Shown: one piece after another, positions 36,601-43,744 of the stretch
Numbering within the stretch: the stretch's first letter is position 1
Layout: the number at the start of each line of letters is the position of its first letter
Assembly: GCA_963971405.1 (NCBI GenBank)
Contig: OZ020484.1
Location: 12,338,001 to 12,402,000 of the forward strand
Direction: 5' to 3'
Length of the DNA stretch: 64,000 nt
Source: Psococerastis gibbosa
Taxonomy: Eukaryota > Arthropoda > Insecta > Psocodea > Psocidae
The notes under the pieces: model-generated
Database searches by the model: none
What the model was told of the DNA's origin: nothing
The model's input: the letters and a program-made list of their open reading frames with translations, nothing else
Translations under genes and position numbers: made by a program

Positions 36601-37553
36601 TCTTATTTTTTATTTAATTAGCTAAGCAAGTTATTAATGATTTGGCTCATTTAAGTTGTAGGACTACTTCACGCATTACAATTTATAATAGGGTATTATT
36701 GATTTTTGGTTTCTTAGTTTTTTCATAGTATCTATTTTACATGAAATTTTAGCCGTCAACAACTTTTATGAAACAGCTGCGGTACAAAAAATTAAAATTC
36801 CCTATTATATGATGCATGAAGTAGTCTTCTACAACTAAAATATGCAAAATCTTTACTAACTTGCTTAGTCAATTTAAAAAAAAAAAGTATTACATTTCGG
36901 GCTGTCAATTTTCCACGGGACGTAACCTATTAGGGGTATTCACTGTGTTGGTAGAAAAGGGAAAATAAAGAAATAACCCAGCGTGAGGATATCATCGAAA
37001 TAGAAAAACATAACCTAACTCCAAAGTTTCTTTCCCTTTGATGGCTATTAACTTATGAACATCTGCTGTAGTCCACCTCTTGCCACATGTTTCCTTTTGT
37101 TTTGTTTTTTTATTAATTTCGGACGCAGAGCTAATTTTTTTAAATTAAATAAAAAAAAGCAAAACAACAAATATGGCCGTTTTCGATTACCCAAGTGCAG
37201 TTCCCCAACCTACCTACCTACCGGTTGGGTAAAGTGGGAATATTAGGGAAACACTGTTCCTTATGGCATTATTTTTCTATGTAGAAAAAAATGGAGTTTT
37301 TTATTTTCTTTCAGTGTCCTACTTTCCCTTAGGGTATACCAAACACAGTGAATACCCCTATTAATATAAGCATTAACGCAGTAACAAGGCCGTAGTTGAT
37401 GTAGGCTATGCCAGCTATTAGTTTTCAAGTTTGGGTTTCTAGGGCTTATCTAGTAATTTTCCTTTCCGTTTGATTTGTTCGCAGGGCTCGTTAAAAGGTG
37501 AAGGCTTTCATTCCTGGAAAGTATGCGTTCAAGAAGAATTGAAGAAGAATTAA
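3687..37553 (+). CDS. MICU3: MICU3/MICU2-like mitochondrial calcium uptake protein, nine coding exons
   Basis: EF-hand regulator of the mitochondrial calcium uniporter, expected in the intermembrane space. Coding exons: 3687-3896, 27487-27628, 28380-28538, 30685-30767, 33795-33908, 34358-34581, 35255-35412, 35641-35798, then 37485-37553 or 36406-36477. All junctions are GT-AG and phases agree, giving 438 or 439 residues, close to the MICU2 family length. Residues 1-20 are Arg/Lys-rich without acids, like a mitochondrial presequence, followed by a hydrophobic stretch at about 40-58. Two canonical EF-hand loops are seen: 184-195 (DTDGNERVDKNE) and 391-402 (DEDGDGHLSYRE). The segments RRFIKFASVEFDGQLYMSP, FNMFDTDGNE, VHFFGKKG and EFIAIMKDRLHRGF are diagnostic of MICU2/3 and closest to MICU3. 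The start was chosen as the first ATG (acaaacATGG) before the presequence. An AATAAA lies at 37732. Which paralogue this is would need a tree; family membership is near certain. Confidence 0.93.
4890..5280. repeat. Dispersed repeat with GC-rich ends
   Basis: A block with long C runs, the motif CCCGGGGGAGACCCCC and the phrase AAAACCCCACTAT is shared with 58315-58680. An open frame crosses it, but its translation is proline-rich and matches nothing; I read it as repeat DNA. Confidence 0.5.
5857..5930 (-). repeat. tRNA-like sequence, probably a SINE head or tRNA pseudogene
   Basis: On the minus strand, GGGTTCGAGTCCC is a good box B and T loop, and TAGTCCAAAGG is box A-like at the right distance. 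The acceptor arms do not pair, so a working tRNA is unlikely. Confidence 0.45.
6419..6828. mobile_element. Foldback MITE (family F1), nested palindrome copy 2
   Basis: A near-complete palindrome has the same outer stem as the copy at 231-610 (GGCTAGGGCTA, GTGACGTGGTAGCAGACATT) and an inner palindrome at 6503-6744. The outer arms extend ten bases past the usual terminus into GTTGATTGCC, which also pairs. Same core module as at 231-610. Confidence 0.85.
7383..7544. mobile_element. Foldback MITE (family F1), 162-bp simple hairpin
   Basis: Arms GGCGGGTATTCCACATACGT and its complement are joined through CAATGAAAAATTGAAAAATGACG stems that pair to near the centre. The terminus matches the family; the stem module differs from the copy at 6419. 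Confidence 0.85.
9729..9871. mobile_element. Foldback MITE (family F1), 143-bp simple hairpin
   Basis: Ends GGCGCC and GGCGCC with TTA/TAA outside. The arms CGTCAATAGTGATGGTACTG and ATTGACGTGATTGACG pair almost fully. The TAGCAGACATT module sits near the loop. Confidence 0.85.
10150..10588 (+). repeat. 3' part of a dispersed repeat with CAGACAGA tract
   Basis: Shares order and wording with 16810-17300: a TTGAGTTAGCCC motif, CCAAATTTCA, AATCGATGAACAGACAGA, then CCTCAAAACGTG and GACCATCACAAA. The two copies support each other as one family, probably the 3' end of an RTE-like element. The match stops at GACCATCACAAA, where the reverse transcriptase piece begins. Confidence 0.6.
10590..12196 (+). 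mobile_element. 5'-truncated non-LTR retrotransposon, CR1/Jockey-like reverse transcriptase
   Basis: Encodes the palm and thumb of a reverse transcriptase: LSPNQFGFRAGVSTENAI, then VQIDLSKCFDVVNH, then GIFQGSGLGPLIFLIYTNQL and the catalytic FADDIG, followed by YLGITIDNKLTWKPHID and a long C-terminal region to the stop at 11967. One frameshift near 10910 breaks the frame. The endonuclease and ORF1 are absent. The 3' end is a TTA microsatellite (about 12172-12196), a tail type seen in several non-LTR clades. The clade assignment is tentative. Confidence 0.85.
13119..13320 (+). repeat. Short repeat shared with 28800-29070
   Basis: A conceptual NLHRLQ..MxKLR string and the bases CAAGCTGAGA...CTTACCATTGAC recur in the inverse orientation at 28804-28880. 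It is probably the end of a retroelement; the other copy also has a conceptual RRGRPKK string common near the C terminus of RTE-like polyproteins. Confidence 0.4.
13795..14660 (+). repeat. Dispersed repeat with 'GATGAAACTTG' and 'TTTCAAGATGGCG' motifs
   Basis: The first 350 bp correspond to 23735-24030 (TCTAACTTCCG, GATTTTGATGAAACTTG, CAGTCAAAG..AAAATAA). Two or three internal units begin with TTTCAAGATGGCG and TATTGGTCGTAGA, so it has its own subrepeats. It is interrupted by the hAT MITE at 14171. Confidence 0.65.
14171..14352. mobile_element. hAT-type MITE, 182 bp, with 8-bp duplication AGTCAAAG
   Basis: 14-bp perfect terminal repeats (CAAGGCCGTAGCCA and its complement) are flanked by AGTCAAAG at 14163-14170 and 14353-14360. 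The interior is poly-G and poly-C rich. It lies inside an older repeat whose paralogue near 24013 has a single AGTCAAAG. Confidence 0.93.
15727..15966. mobile_element. Foldback element, 240 bp
   Basis: Inverted ends of about 40 bp (TGAAGACCATAGAGGAAGAA, then TGATGAATGTCC) face each other across a unique centre. Only this copy is seen in the window. Confidence 0.7.
16079..16369. mobile_element. MITE with GCAGCCCGAYCATGGCGA ends
   Basis: Inverted ends GCAGCCCGACCATGGCGATT and its complement enclose about 290 bp, with a second inverted block (ACCGGGGTTAATATAATA) inside each end. The same ends recur at 55029-55728, and a one-ended copy lies near 19962. Confidence 0.75.
16545..16615 (+). repeat. 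tRNA-like SINE head
   Basis: TGGTGCAGTGG serves as box A and GGTTCGAATACC as box B, 30-odd bases apart. No complete cloverleaf is formed and no second copy was found in the window. Confidence 0.35.
16810..17300 (+). repeat. Second copy of the dispersed repeat at 10150-10588
   Basis: Same motif order as the first copy, ending GTGACCATCACAAA followed by an ATAAATA tail, so this copy shows the true 3' end. A TGAA microsatellite lies downstream at about 17370-17398. Confidence 0.6.
17370..17398. repeat. (GAAT)n microsatellite
   Basis: Seven uninterrupted GAAT units. Confidence 0.95.
17520..17817. mobile_element. Probable hAT-type MITE with GGTTGCCA ends
   Basis: Ends TAAGGTTGCCA and TGGCAACCCTA are near-perfect inverted repeats, and GTCCCGGTTT motifs recur next to both. 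Flanks CTCTTGCG and CTCTTCAG agree at six of eight positions, consistent with an aged 8-bp duplication. Confidence 0.65.
18714..18890 (+). mobile_element. tRNA-derived SINE, copy b (5' truncated)
   Basis: Starts at box B (GGTTCGAGTCC) and continues through the conserved body to the TTATTTATT tail. Box A is missing. Confidence 0.85.
18895..19390 (-). repeat. Dispersed repeat related to 46245-46585
   Basis: Both places share a terminal phrase of the type GGTGTGCCCGGGTGGTCTGG and TTGAAATGC/TTTCAAG near an ATTAAATT block. The interior is diverged and the boundaries are approximate. Confidence 0.35.
19962..20060. repeat. One-ended copy of the CAGCCCGATCATGGCGA MITE
   Basis: GCTGCAGCCCTATCATGGTG followed by GGGATTAACATAATACC matches the left end of the elements at 16079 and 55029. 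A right end was not found. Confidence 0.45.
20780..21193. mobile_element. Foldback MITE (family F1) with a third stem module
   Basis: Ends GGTGCCCATTCCACATACGT and its complement. The stem (AACGTCAATGAAAATTATGA) differs from other copies, while the interior carries the AAAATTGATCAATGATCA and AAATGGCGTCA core also present at 231 and 6419. Confidence 0.85.
22079..22295 (+). repeat. Imperfect tandem duplication of about 105 bp
   Basis: Two adjacent units share CTGCTGTARTCAGTG, TGTACGATWYAT, CACTTGCTAATGAC/CACTTTCTAATGAC and GAGTTG.CAAGTATGG. The second unit has a short insertion. Confidence 0.7.
22505..22690 (+). mobile_element. 3' end of an RNase H-type non-LTR retrotransposon
   Basis: GGTGGTAGCGTGCTTGTACT, CGCCATGTGATCGGAGACG, ATGCGATTAACCTTTTTT: the same block occurs at 42482-42555 (-), 45031-45186 (+), 51290-51790 (-) and 56868-57010 (+). 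In the longest copy it follows a coding remnant, so it is the element's 3' end. Confidence 0.65.
23735..24035 (+). repeat. Second copy of the repeat at 13795
   Basis: Parallel wording to 13795-14180, including TCTAACTTCCG, TGATGAAACTTGGCAC and CCAGTCAAAGTTAAAATAAT. It carries the unoccupied AGTCAAAG site. Confidence 0.7.
25144..25358 (-). mobile_element. tRNA-derived SINE, copy c
   Basis: Reverse orientation: tail AATAAATAAATAAGGAC at the left, box B complement GGACTCGAACC and box A complement at the right end. Confidence 0.85.
26207..26345. mobile_element. Foldback MITE (family F1), 139-bp hairpin
   Basis: Ends GGCGGCAATTCCACATGTC and its complement, with stem module AATATTCCGTCATTTGCGCA that also appears at 27769 and 47004. 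The loop includes AAAAAAAAGG. Confidence 0.85.
26497..26518. repeat. Poly-T run
   Basis: About 22 consecutive T. A tRNA-like head (TTGGCTCAGTGGTAGAATA) follows at 26548, so it may be the tail of a minus-strand retroposon. Confidence 0.6.
27129..27373. mobile_element. Foldback MITE, family F2, right arm truncated
   Basis: The left arm (GTGTACAGCCCCTATGAAAT, then GGCAGCCCGAAATTT) folds onto AAACTACAATCTC...AAAATACCTTATAA, but the outer right arm is missing. It ends 114 bp before MICU exon 2. Confidence 0.75.
27769..28010 (+). mobile_element. Half copy of foldback family F1 (left arm plus core)
   Basis: Starts GCCGGCTATTCCACTTGTC with stem module ATATTTCGTCATTTGTGCAT, then the core AAAATTGATCAATGGCCATA and AACAATGGCGTC. 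No right arm is found. It begins 141 bp after MICU exon 2. Confidence 0.75.
28618..28690 (+). repeat. Fragment shared with 56285-56350
   Basis: GACATTAAACTAACTTTGGT and AAGAGGTAACCTCCTCRTTA occur in both. At 56285 it adjoins a tRNA-like sequence, so it is probably a SINE body. Confidence 0.55.
28800..29070 (-). repeat. Retroelement end fragment
   Basis: Minus-strand translation contains NRRGRPKKEF and INLHRLQ..MEKLR, shared in part with 13250-13310. No complete domain. Confidence 0.4.
29561..29792 (+). mobile_element. tRNA-derived SINE, copy d
   Basis: Complete: box A-like, GGTTCGAGTCC box B, body, and a TTATTTATT tail. It lies in MICU intron 3 about 230 bp from the inverted copy e. Confidence 0.85.
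30024..30170 (-). mobile_element. tRNA-derived SINE, copy e (5' truncated)
   Basis: Reverse orientation; the tail and body are present (GAGTTAAGGTTATAAAGC) but the tRNA head is missing. Confidence 0.8.
30228..30615 (+). repeat. Dispersed repeat family with (CAA)n tail
   Basis: About 390 bp with AACTTGGTAGTGTGCACAGC, TTCGGAATCCACTATAATCA and GGTGCCTCAAGTTAA; ends in AACAACAACAAC. Further copies at 55290-55655 (+) and 57660-57990 (-). No coding signal is recognised. Confidence 0.75.
31853..32020 (+). mobile_element. Partial copy of foldback family F2
   Basis: Diverged left arm: CATAGAAAATTGGCA, CTCAGCAAGTTATTAAAAAT, GCTACTTCGTGCATCATATA. The rest of the hairpin is not found. Confidence 0.6.
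33305..33564. mobile_element. Foldback MITE (family F1) with TTATAATATGGTAGA stem
   Basis: Ends GGCGGCTATTCTATCGGC and its complement. Inner stem GATACTTAACTTATCTATTA and ATAATATGGTAGA pairs almost to the centre. The same inner stem occurs at 47004 and, in part, at 37822. Confidence 0.85.
34944..35155 (-). mobile_element. tRNA-derived SINE, copy f
   Basis: Complete reverse-orientation copy, in MICU intron 6, about 100 bp before exon 7. Confidence 0.85.
36406..36477 (+). CDS. Alternative last coding exon (upstream copy) of the MICU gene
   Basis: The sequence after a ctttcaag acceptor reads in phase 0 from exon 8 and encodes 23 residues ending WEAFKFCVKQEMKVPV, then TAG. It has the same phase, nearly the same length and the same C-terminal pattern as the downstream exon at 37485 (W/F..(F/W)K.CV.(Q/E)E). 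The cysteine falls at residue 430 in both forms. In mammals a C-terminal cysteine of MICU2/MICU3 forms a disulfide with MICU1, so both versions could still dimerise. The basic end of the downstream version (EELKKN) is replaced here by EMKVPV. I infer tandem exon duplication followed by alternative terminal-exon use; no transcript evidence is available here. Confidence 0.75.
   Translation, partial: SYAKNEGWEAFKFCVKQEMKVPV
36561..36923. mobile_element. Foldback MITE, family F2, full copy
   Basis: ACGTCCCGTAGAAAATTGGC pairs with its complement at the right end, and both arms continue through GCAGCCCGAAAT and TTAATTAGCTAAGCAAG. It lies between the two MICU terminal exons. Confidence 0.85.
36930..37363. 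mobile_element. MITE, family F3, with GGGGTATTCACTGTGTT ends
   Basis: TTAGGGGTATTCACTGTGTT at the left faces AACACAGTGAATACCCCT at the right. It abuts the F2 element. A one-ended relative lies at 57046-57350, sharing AACGGCCATATTTGTTGTT and the CTGCAGTTGGGGAA block. Confidence 0.75.
37485..37553 (+). CDS. Alternative last coding exon (downstream copy) of the MICU gene
   Basis: After a ttgttcgcag acceptor the sequence reads in phase 0 and encodes 22 residues ending FHSWKVCVQEELKKN, then TAA. The end resembles vertebrate MICU3, which also closes with a Cys followed by a basic helix. An AATAAA follows at 37732. It lies 1 kb after the other version, and two MITEs fill the space between them. Confidence 0.85.
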   Translation, partial: GSLKGEGFHSWKVCVQEELKKN

Positions 37554-37731
37554 ATGCTTGTTGTGCTACGACCTTCGTTTACTCGGCACTCATCTAGTCA
37601 GGCTAAGGTGTTACTTGCATATATATATATTATGGTGTTCGGTGGATGCTTGCATTCTCCCCAGTATTTATTGTTTCTATAACAAAGTATTTAACGGCTA
37701 ACCCAGATACATGTTATTAAAGTTTTGGTTT

Positions 37732-37737
37732 AATAAA
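37732..37737 (+). terminator. Polyadenylation signal of the MICU gene
   Basis: A canonical AATAAA sits 179 bp after the TAA of the downstream terminal exon. No equally well placed hexamer follows the upstream terminal exon; the nearest, at 36964, lies inside a MITE. Confidence 0.6.
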
Positions 37738-37821
37738 ATAGGTATTTTATTATTAAATATACTGTGTATAAAGTTTGTTAATAAAAGCAGGCAGCTCAAT
37801 AACGGTTTCGGCAGATTTCAA

Positions 37822-37978
37822 AATATATATCTATCTATTATAAATTAAGATATAATATGGTAGACTACCTACTATTATAAATTAAGTAGGTATCTACATA
37901 ATAGTCCCCTTAAAACAAAAATCTCATCATTTTTTAATGCACATATGAAGAAAAAAAGACAAGTGGAATAGCCTCCTA
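37822..37978. mobile_element. Truncated foldback MITE (family F1)
   Basis: Carries the TATTATAAATTAAG/GATATAATATGGTAGA stem and ends in ACAAGTGGAATAGCCTCC, but the left outer arm is missing. It lies in the 3' flank of MICU. Confidence 0.7.
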
Positions 37979-39267
37979 GAAGCGTGAAAAGGGCAACTAC
38001 TGATTTTGTATTGTGAGGCAATATTTCATGATAACCACACCTATACCTAACAAACTACAATATTATACTGCATTTTTATTTATACTAGCTAAAAAATAAT
38101 TCTCTGTTCATATCAATGCCTATAACTAGAAGAACTAGCCATCAGTAGTTGCCTCAGTTAAACATGGCTAAACTTGAAACTAGTCTGGGATGGCTCTTAG
38201 CTTAAAATTATTGTATAAGCTTAACTGGTCTTTGATTTTTGAATAAGCTTGTATTTTTTTAGAATTGAATTTTTCATAATGCCAAATTAAGTTAGTATGA
38301 GGGTGAATCAAATATTTATCGGAATTTTTTGTTTACTTCTTACTTAAAAGAGATGGAATTATGAATTAGGGAAGTGTGGACTATAAGGGGGGTCCCCCAG
38401 TGCAGTCCAAGACAATCCTTCTAGTTTTTGTTATGCTAGGATAAAAACGCATACATTTCGCTTGGATTCAATAAATAGAATATAATTTACTTTTTACAGC
38501 AGGAGGCAGATAACAGCGATGCAATAAGTACCTAGTTAAAAAACAAAAAAAACCTTGATATCTTAGGCATTTTGGAAAGCCCTTGCAAACGCATTAAAAT
38601 TAAAAAAAACTTTTGCTTTTACCACTCGCACCAAATCTATAATTTACTAAGTTATATTCACAACTTAATTATAACTAATTACTAGTACTAACCTTCAGTT
38701 TGGGTCATATCCTGATATTTACAAATTTTGAAACTTTTGTTTGAAATAAGCACATTTCCGTAATAACCTTCGATGCATTCAACGTATTGACATTACTTCT
38801 TTGTAGTTGCAAACATTATATGGCATCGGTTGAACCATTGCATCTAGTTAATTCAGTATGCACGAATGCCAATGACCCAACTAGCTCAGAAATATTCATG
38901 TGAACAACAATGACGGAACTACATTAACGAGTATTCTTTTTTTACTCAGTTGTGGGCTATTTGTATACAAAATATAGTTTTAGAGCCAGCTGCCATCCAA
39001 GTTAAGCGTTGGCTTTACATCGATAATCAAGCCTCAAGTGTATGGCGTTTTGCCCTCAATACAAACCTCTATGTATTAGGTTCGGTACCTCTGAAGCCTT
39101 CGCGCCCTGTGATGTTAACAAATCACTGACTGATAACGAGTACGTATATATGGCAGCTCTTAAACAGGCAGGTTTAAGATACTTGTAAGTTAAGGGCCCT
39201 TCCAAATCGATCATTATCTAATTCCGTAATCATTCACAAAAACATAGTGAAATATTTTAGAATACTG
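37979..39267. other. Spacer between the convergent MICU and PPME1 genes
   Basis: About 1.3 kb without a recognisable gene or repeat. It must hold the PPME1 3' end; no clear minus-strand AATAAA was found close to the stop. Confidence 0.4.
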
Positions 39268-42200
39268 TTAGCATTGAGGAAGAGAGTGGTTAATAAACTC
39301 TGTGGTAGGTTCCACGAGCTTATAACGAACTAGAAATGTGGCAAGGAGCTCTGCAACGCGATCTGGAACATCTTCATGAACAGCATGGCCGCACTGAGGG
39401 AGCACCTGCAATTAATCAATAGGCTAATCATTGGACACCTCACTAAAATAGTTGTAAAACCCATTACTTAGTTATGTTAGACATGGTTGTTAAGGCCAAG
39501 CCGGAGAGTTGTGACCTTGAGCGTTGAATACATAGAACTGGAGCGGCGGGAGCCATAATATACCTTACGAGGCACCTGTTAACCATAAGCCAACTATCAG
39601 TGATAAGAACCAGCGCAAAAAATGTCGAAGTCTTACACATTGCAGCATAGCAAAGCGGATACCTGGACCCGGTCAAAAACTCTGTACTTAGCTTGTGCAG
39701 GCTACACTAGCAGCCATATTGATAACGGTCTCCAGCCACGGGATGGTTGAATATCCATTTTATAAACAAAGCCCCGCGTCACGTACCTGTTCCTTATTTC
39801 ACCTGTATTATTTCAAATAATTGCAGTTTTACCTATTGCTAGCGCTTTACAGTCAAATTAAGTGTTCATATTTCCAGGCATATGCATCTAATTACAAAAG
39901 TTGGAGGTTTTTCTTCCCTGTGGGGCACGTAAAAATGTTGTAAGACGTATGTTTTTAAATGCTTCATGCACGAATTTGTGACCTATAGTAATAGTAATTT
40001 TAGTTTGGCTGGATAGCTTAAGCATGTCTACGCGTATACTAGTCCCTCCTATCGATTATTACTACGTCCCTGCGGTTTAAAACGTGTATTAGGAACCCCC
40101 GGCAAAGTCATTTCCAGGCCAGTCACGTGACCCCCTCCGGTTTGGCCTTAAGGTAACCTGAATCGTCCTTATAGAGAATTATTCTAAAATTGCATGGGAG
40201 CAGGCTATGTTTATTTTTCTCATTAGTGAGAAATATGTATGAATTTCGTGTATTGGAGGACCGTATGAGAACTGAGAGAATCAGTATCGCTATTGTTGAA
40301 TATGTTCTAATACGGAAATATTGACATTACGGTATTAAGTGTTAGGTAAGGTTTAAATCACCCGAGTATTGCTTGTTTCTCTTATATTGCAGGATTTGTT
40401 ATGGCGTAAAGGCACCCCTACAACGCCAGTTGAAAAGTACTTACATAAATTAAATTAAACAGTGGAATTGGACCTACCTGAAGTTGGAACTTTCCCTGCA
40501 TTTGTCCCACCATCAGCTCCTTATCTAGTGTATCAATTCCAGCCAAAATTAACAGCTTTGGTTCGTCAACTGATAAAAATAATTTTGACATTCCTGAAAA
40601 CCAACCATTCCAATGTTTTTCAGTTTTCGTTAGATCGATCCGCCACTTGTATCTTGGTTTCAGCGGTTCCTATAAAGATAATTAAATTTAGTCAGGACAT
40701 GTAGAGTAGTGTACAGACTCCGACTTTCACCCGAAAGGTTGTTGGTTCGAGTTTCACACTTGCTACATTTTCTGGTCATGCTTCGGAGGGCATGAAAATC
40801 AGGCGGTCCCGGGTCTTCCTAGTTGAGTGTAGGAGAGGGCTTTATAGCCCTAACTCCGCTAGGTTGGCTTAGTAATAGAACAAAAAACAATTTTTCTTTT
40901 TAAATCCCAGTGACGAAAACGATACTGCGGTGGCCATATTCATGAAGAACAATTGTCTATGTTGATGCCATGGGAATCGAACTAAAAACCCGCGCTTTCC
41001 AAATATAAGAGTATGGAAACAATCAAAGCTAGTGTTTCACACTTAACCCCCGCATTATAAGAAGAGAAAAACGCAAGACAAGAAGTCAGTTGTTACTTTG
41101 CAAGACATGAAATTATATTACTGGTCCAGCGTGAATAACTATCAAAGTATACGGCATTCACTTGTAGGTAATTTGCTATTTGCTTACCGCAAGAGGTGTT
41201 TTAAAGTCTGTTGAACTCTGGTCCTGCTCTTCCTCACTATCCTCCAGAATCTGATTGGGATCTACCATCGGAGATGATGTCTCCTCGCTACTAGCATTAT
41301 GACTAGCAATATCGTTTATTGCTAAGTCCCCAGTCTCGATACTGTAATAAAAGAAATCTTGCTTCTTAACTAATCTTCTTATGAATTAATGTAAATTACA
41401 TTTTCCCATAACTGAAAAGTGACATTTGTGATACCCCACGAAAAATGTGAAGAAATGGTTTCTTAGACCAATAAATTTCTTATACCTGTATTACGCTTAA
41501 ACCGTATATGTTCTTATTATTCTCCTTTATTCATTTATATTTATGTGTCATGAATTATTTTCGTGCCATCACATCAGGCACAGATACAGAGCTGACTGGG
41601 CTATAAATCATTAAGTACTTGTATTCTTCCCAACCCAGGGGCGGGCACAAGGGGGGGGGGCGGTCATAGAGGTCATGACCCCCCCCTAAAAAATATTGCT
41701 GTGCCCGCCCATGTCCCAACCCCTTAACTAGTGTACTGTATATGTAATTCTTCCTATTGATTTATGATGTTAAAGAGGATTGGCTGATAACTGAATAATC
41801 GCTGACATATTGTTGAGTAATTTTTATTATTTTTAATTATTTATTATACGATGGAGAAAAATACAATTGTTACCTATGTAGTTCAAAACCGGGCGGTTTG
41901 TCTGAACACATGTTCATCGCTCATGAAAAATTAAGATTAATTATGTAATATTACTATTTAACTCAATTTTTTTTCATTTTTATTAAATGATGAACAATGT
42001 AAACGTTTTTTTAATACGCCTGTTGTGCCGTACTTAAAAAATTGCTGTAGCGGGATTTTTAGATTTTTTTTGCCTTTTTGTAGTTTCACATAGTATGTAG
42101 TTACCCAAAATAGGGAAAAAGAATTCATACTTACTTCATAATTTGACCCGGCATTGACACTTTGGCTGAGTCGACATTTCTCACGTGACTTCCGCGCACA

Positions 42201-43744
42201 CTGGAAGTTAAAATGAAAATTAATTATAAACTTGGACTTTATTAACACCAAAATTGAGTTGAAACTCGGTTTAAAATGTCCCTTGTGTGTCCCTGTCAAA
42301 AACAATTTCATCGGTATGTCAACGGCCAAGCAATTTTGAAGAACCCAGTACAAATCTGAGGGAATAAAATTGAAAAGTCGTTTAATTGACAAAAACGTGT
42401 GTGCTAATGACCAAACCACCGAAATTATCATTAGGATATATTTTTTAAAGAATGATCGTATACATACAGTACGTTACTAGTTACTACACGTCTCCGATGG
42501 CATGACGTGTAGAGACTCATCCAAGTACAAGCACGCTACCACCTTGCCACCGAAACCGATTTGACAGCCTACATACGGTTCATCCTACATCATTGGGACG
42601 CACCCTAAGAGCGGTGGGTAGGACTGCACTAAACTGAAAGGTTAGAAGCATAATTACCCGTTCTGTGGAATACTTTACAGGAAGACAGCCCCTAATCTGA
42701 ACCGGGAGCTGGCGATCGAAATACAGATCAGCCGCTCGCATTGTAAGAAGAGCTAACGTAAAGAGGCAACAGTCTATGAAGATAGCTTTAACTTCAAATG
42801 CGCCTAAGGAAGTTTTCACTTAAAATATTTAGACTCTGTATTTAAAGAAAAACTTACCACCACTCAATAGCGTTTTCCATAGTTGTGAAAGCCTTCGGCC
42901 GGCCACGCAAAAAACTTTGCATGCTAGATAATGCGTCCATAGCTGTACCTTCGACAACGTCAATAACCACTAAGCCCGCTAGAGTTTCAATTTGCCTAGC
43001 AACAGCAGTGTGAACAGCGATGGCACCTCCCATGCTGTGACCCATCAACACCACAGGTGGTGCATCTTTACCCAAAAAGTTTGCTAAGACCTGCACTACA
43101 TCTGATACAAGGGTCGCTGATGAGAGATCAAAATCGTCAGCGGTTCGTGTGCTTCCGTGTCCTCTTAAATCAATAGCTACAATTCTACAGTTGACAAGTT
43201 TTGATACAGCCACCTGAAAATCAATAAATGCAACAAGAACATTTAAAAACAGAACTTTGTTGCATTTTCTTTTGCAAGGGCATGAAGAGCTTCTACATCT
43301 GAGAAGTGTCAGGTCAAAGTTCAAACATACTTTTTAAAGGCTACTTTCTCCTGTACTGTATTTCATTATGGTACTTTTCATCTATAGAGCTCATAATTGT
43401 TTTTTCAGTAAAATTTGTTCTTGCAACTTATTAGCTTCAGCGCCATTTTGTAAATAGGTAGGTCCTTGACCAGTCAGAGCGGGACTGACCGTGATATTTC
43501 TACAACCAACAAACTAGTTTCAATCATCCTGACTGTAAGTTATAGGAAAAATAACGAGTTTACTAACCGCAAAAAGTGACCAACCAAGAGCAGAAAGTCC
43601 TCCGCCGTGCAGGAGCACCAAAGCTGGCCCAGTTTCTCCGATAGTATATACTCTAAACGAATCATTCCCCACCTTTATGTCTTCACTTTTTTCAAAATAT
43701 TTACTCCATTCAACGGGGGTATAGTCTCGTTTTCTCATGGCCAT
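39268..43744 (-). CDS. PPME1: PPME1, protein phosphatase methylesterase 1, six coding exons
   Basis: Alpha/beta-hydrolase that removes the C-terminal methyl ester from the PP2A catalytic subunit. Coding exons on the minus strand: 43744-43568, 43213-42858, 42200-42135, 41341-41188, 40669-40478, 39405-39268. All are GT-AG, phases agree and the total is 1083 nt (360 residues; the human protein is slightly longer). Seen in the sequence: the oxyanion-loop HGGG near residue 47, nucleophile Ser119 in MGHSMGGAIAVHT, Asp144 in IDVVEGTAMDAL, and His322 in VLPQCGHAVHED, making a complete catalytic triad. LAGIDTLDKELMVGQMQGKFQ is the conserved PPME1 segment before the last exon. Residues 200-251 form a Ser/Glu-rich acidic insert, which the family usually has at this place. 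The start is the first ATG after a possible tttag acceptor at about 43758, so a 5' noncoding or short coding exon upstream is possible. Confidence 0.95.
39536..39750 (+). repeat. Repeat shared with 63455-63710
   Basis: Both contain CATAAGCCAACTATCAGTGA-like wording, GGATACCTGGACCCGGTCAA, TGTGCAGGCTACACTAG and GCCATATTGATAACGG. The copy at 63455 has an extra 45 bp in the middle. Here it lies in PPME1 intron 5. Confidence 0.7.
40692..40898 (+). mobile_element. tRNA-derived SINE, copy g
   Basis: Complete head and body. It is antisense to PPME1 and starts only 22 bp upstream of its fifth coding exon, next to the acceptor. Confidence 0.85.
41636..41713. mobile_element. Very short hAT-type MITE (78 bp) with 8-bp duplication
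   Basis: Ends CAGGGGCGGGCACA and TGTGCCCGCCCATG (one mismatch) are flanked by TCCCAACC on both sides (41628-41635 and 41714-41721). The interior is mostly a poly-G and a poly-C run. It lies in PPME1 intron 3. Confidence 0.88.
42482..42555 (-). repeat. Fragment of the non-LTR 3' end family seen at 22505
   Basis: Contains the complements of GGTGGTAGCGTGCTTGTACT and GTAGAGACT. Confidence 0.55.

Noticed and set aside
41958-42431. 157-codon open frame on the - strand
   Set aside because: It is a shadow: the real coding part is the 66-bp PPME1 exon at 42135-42200, read in another frame.
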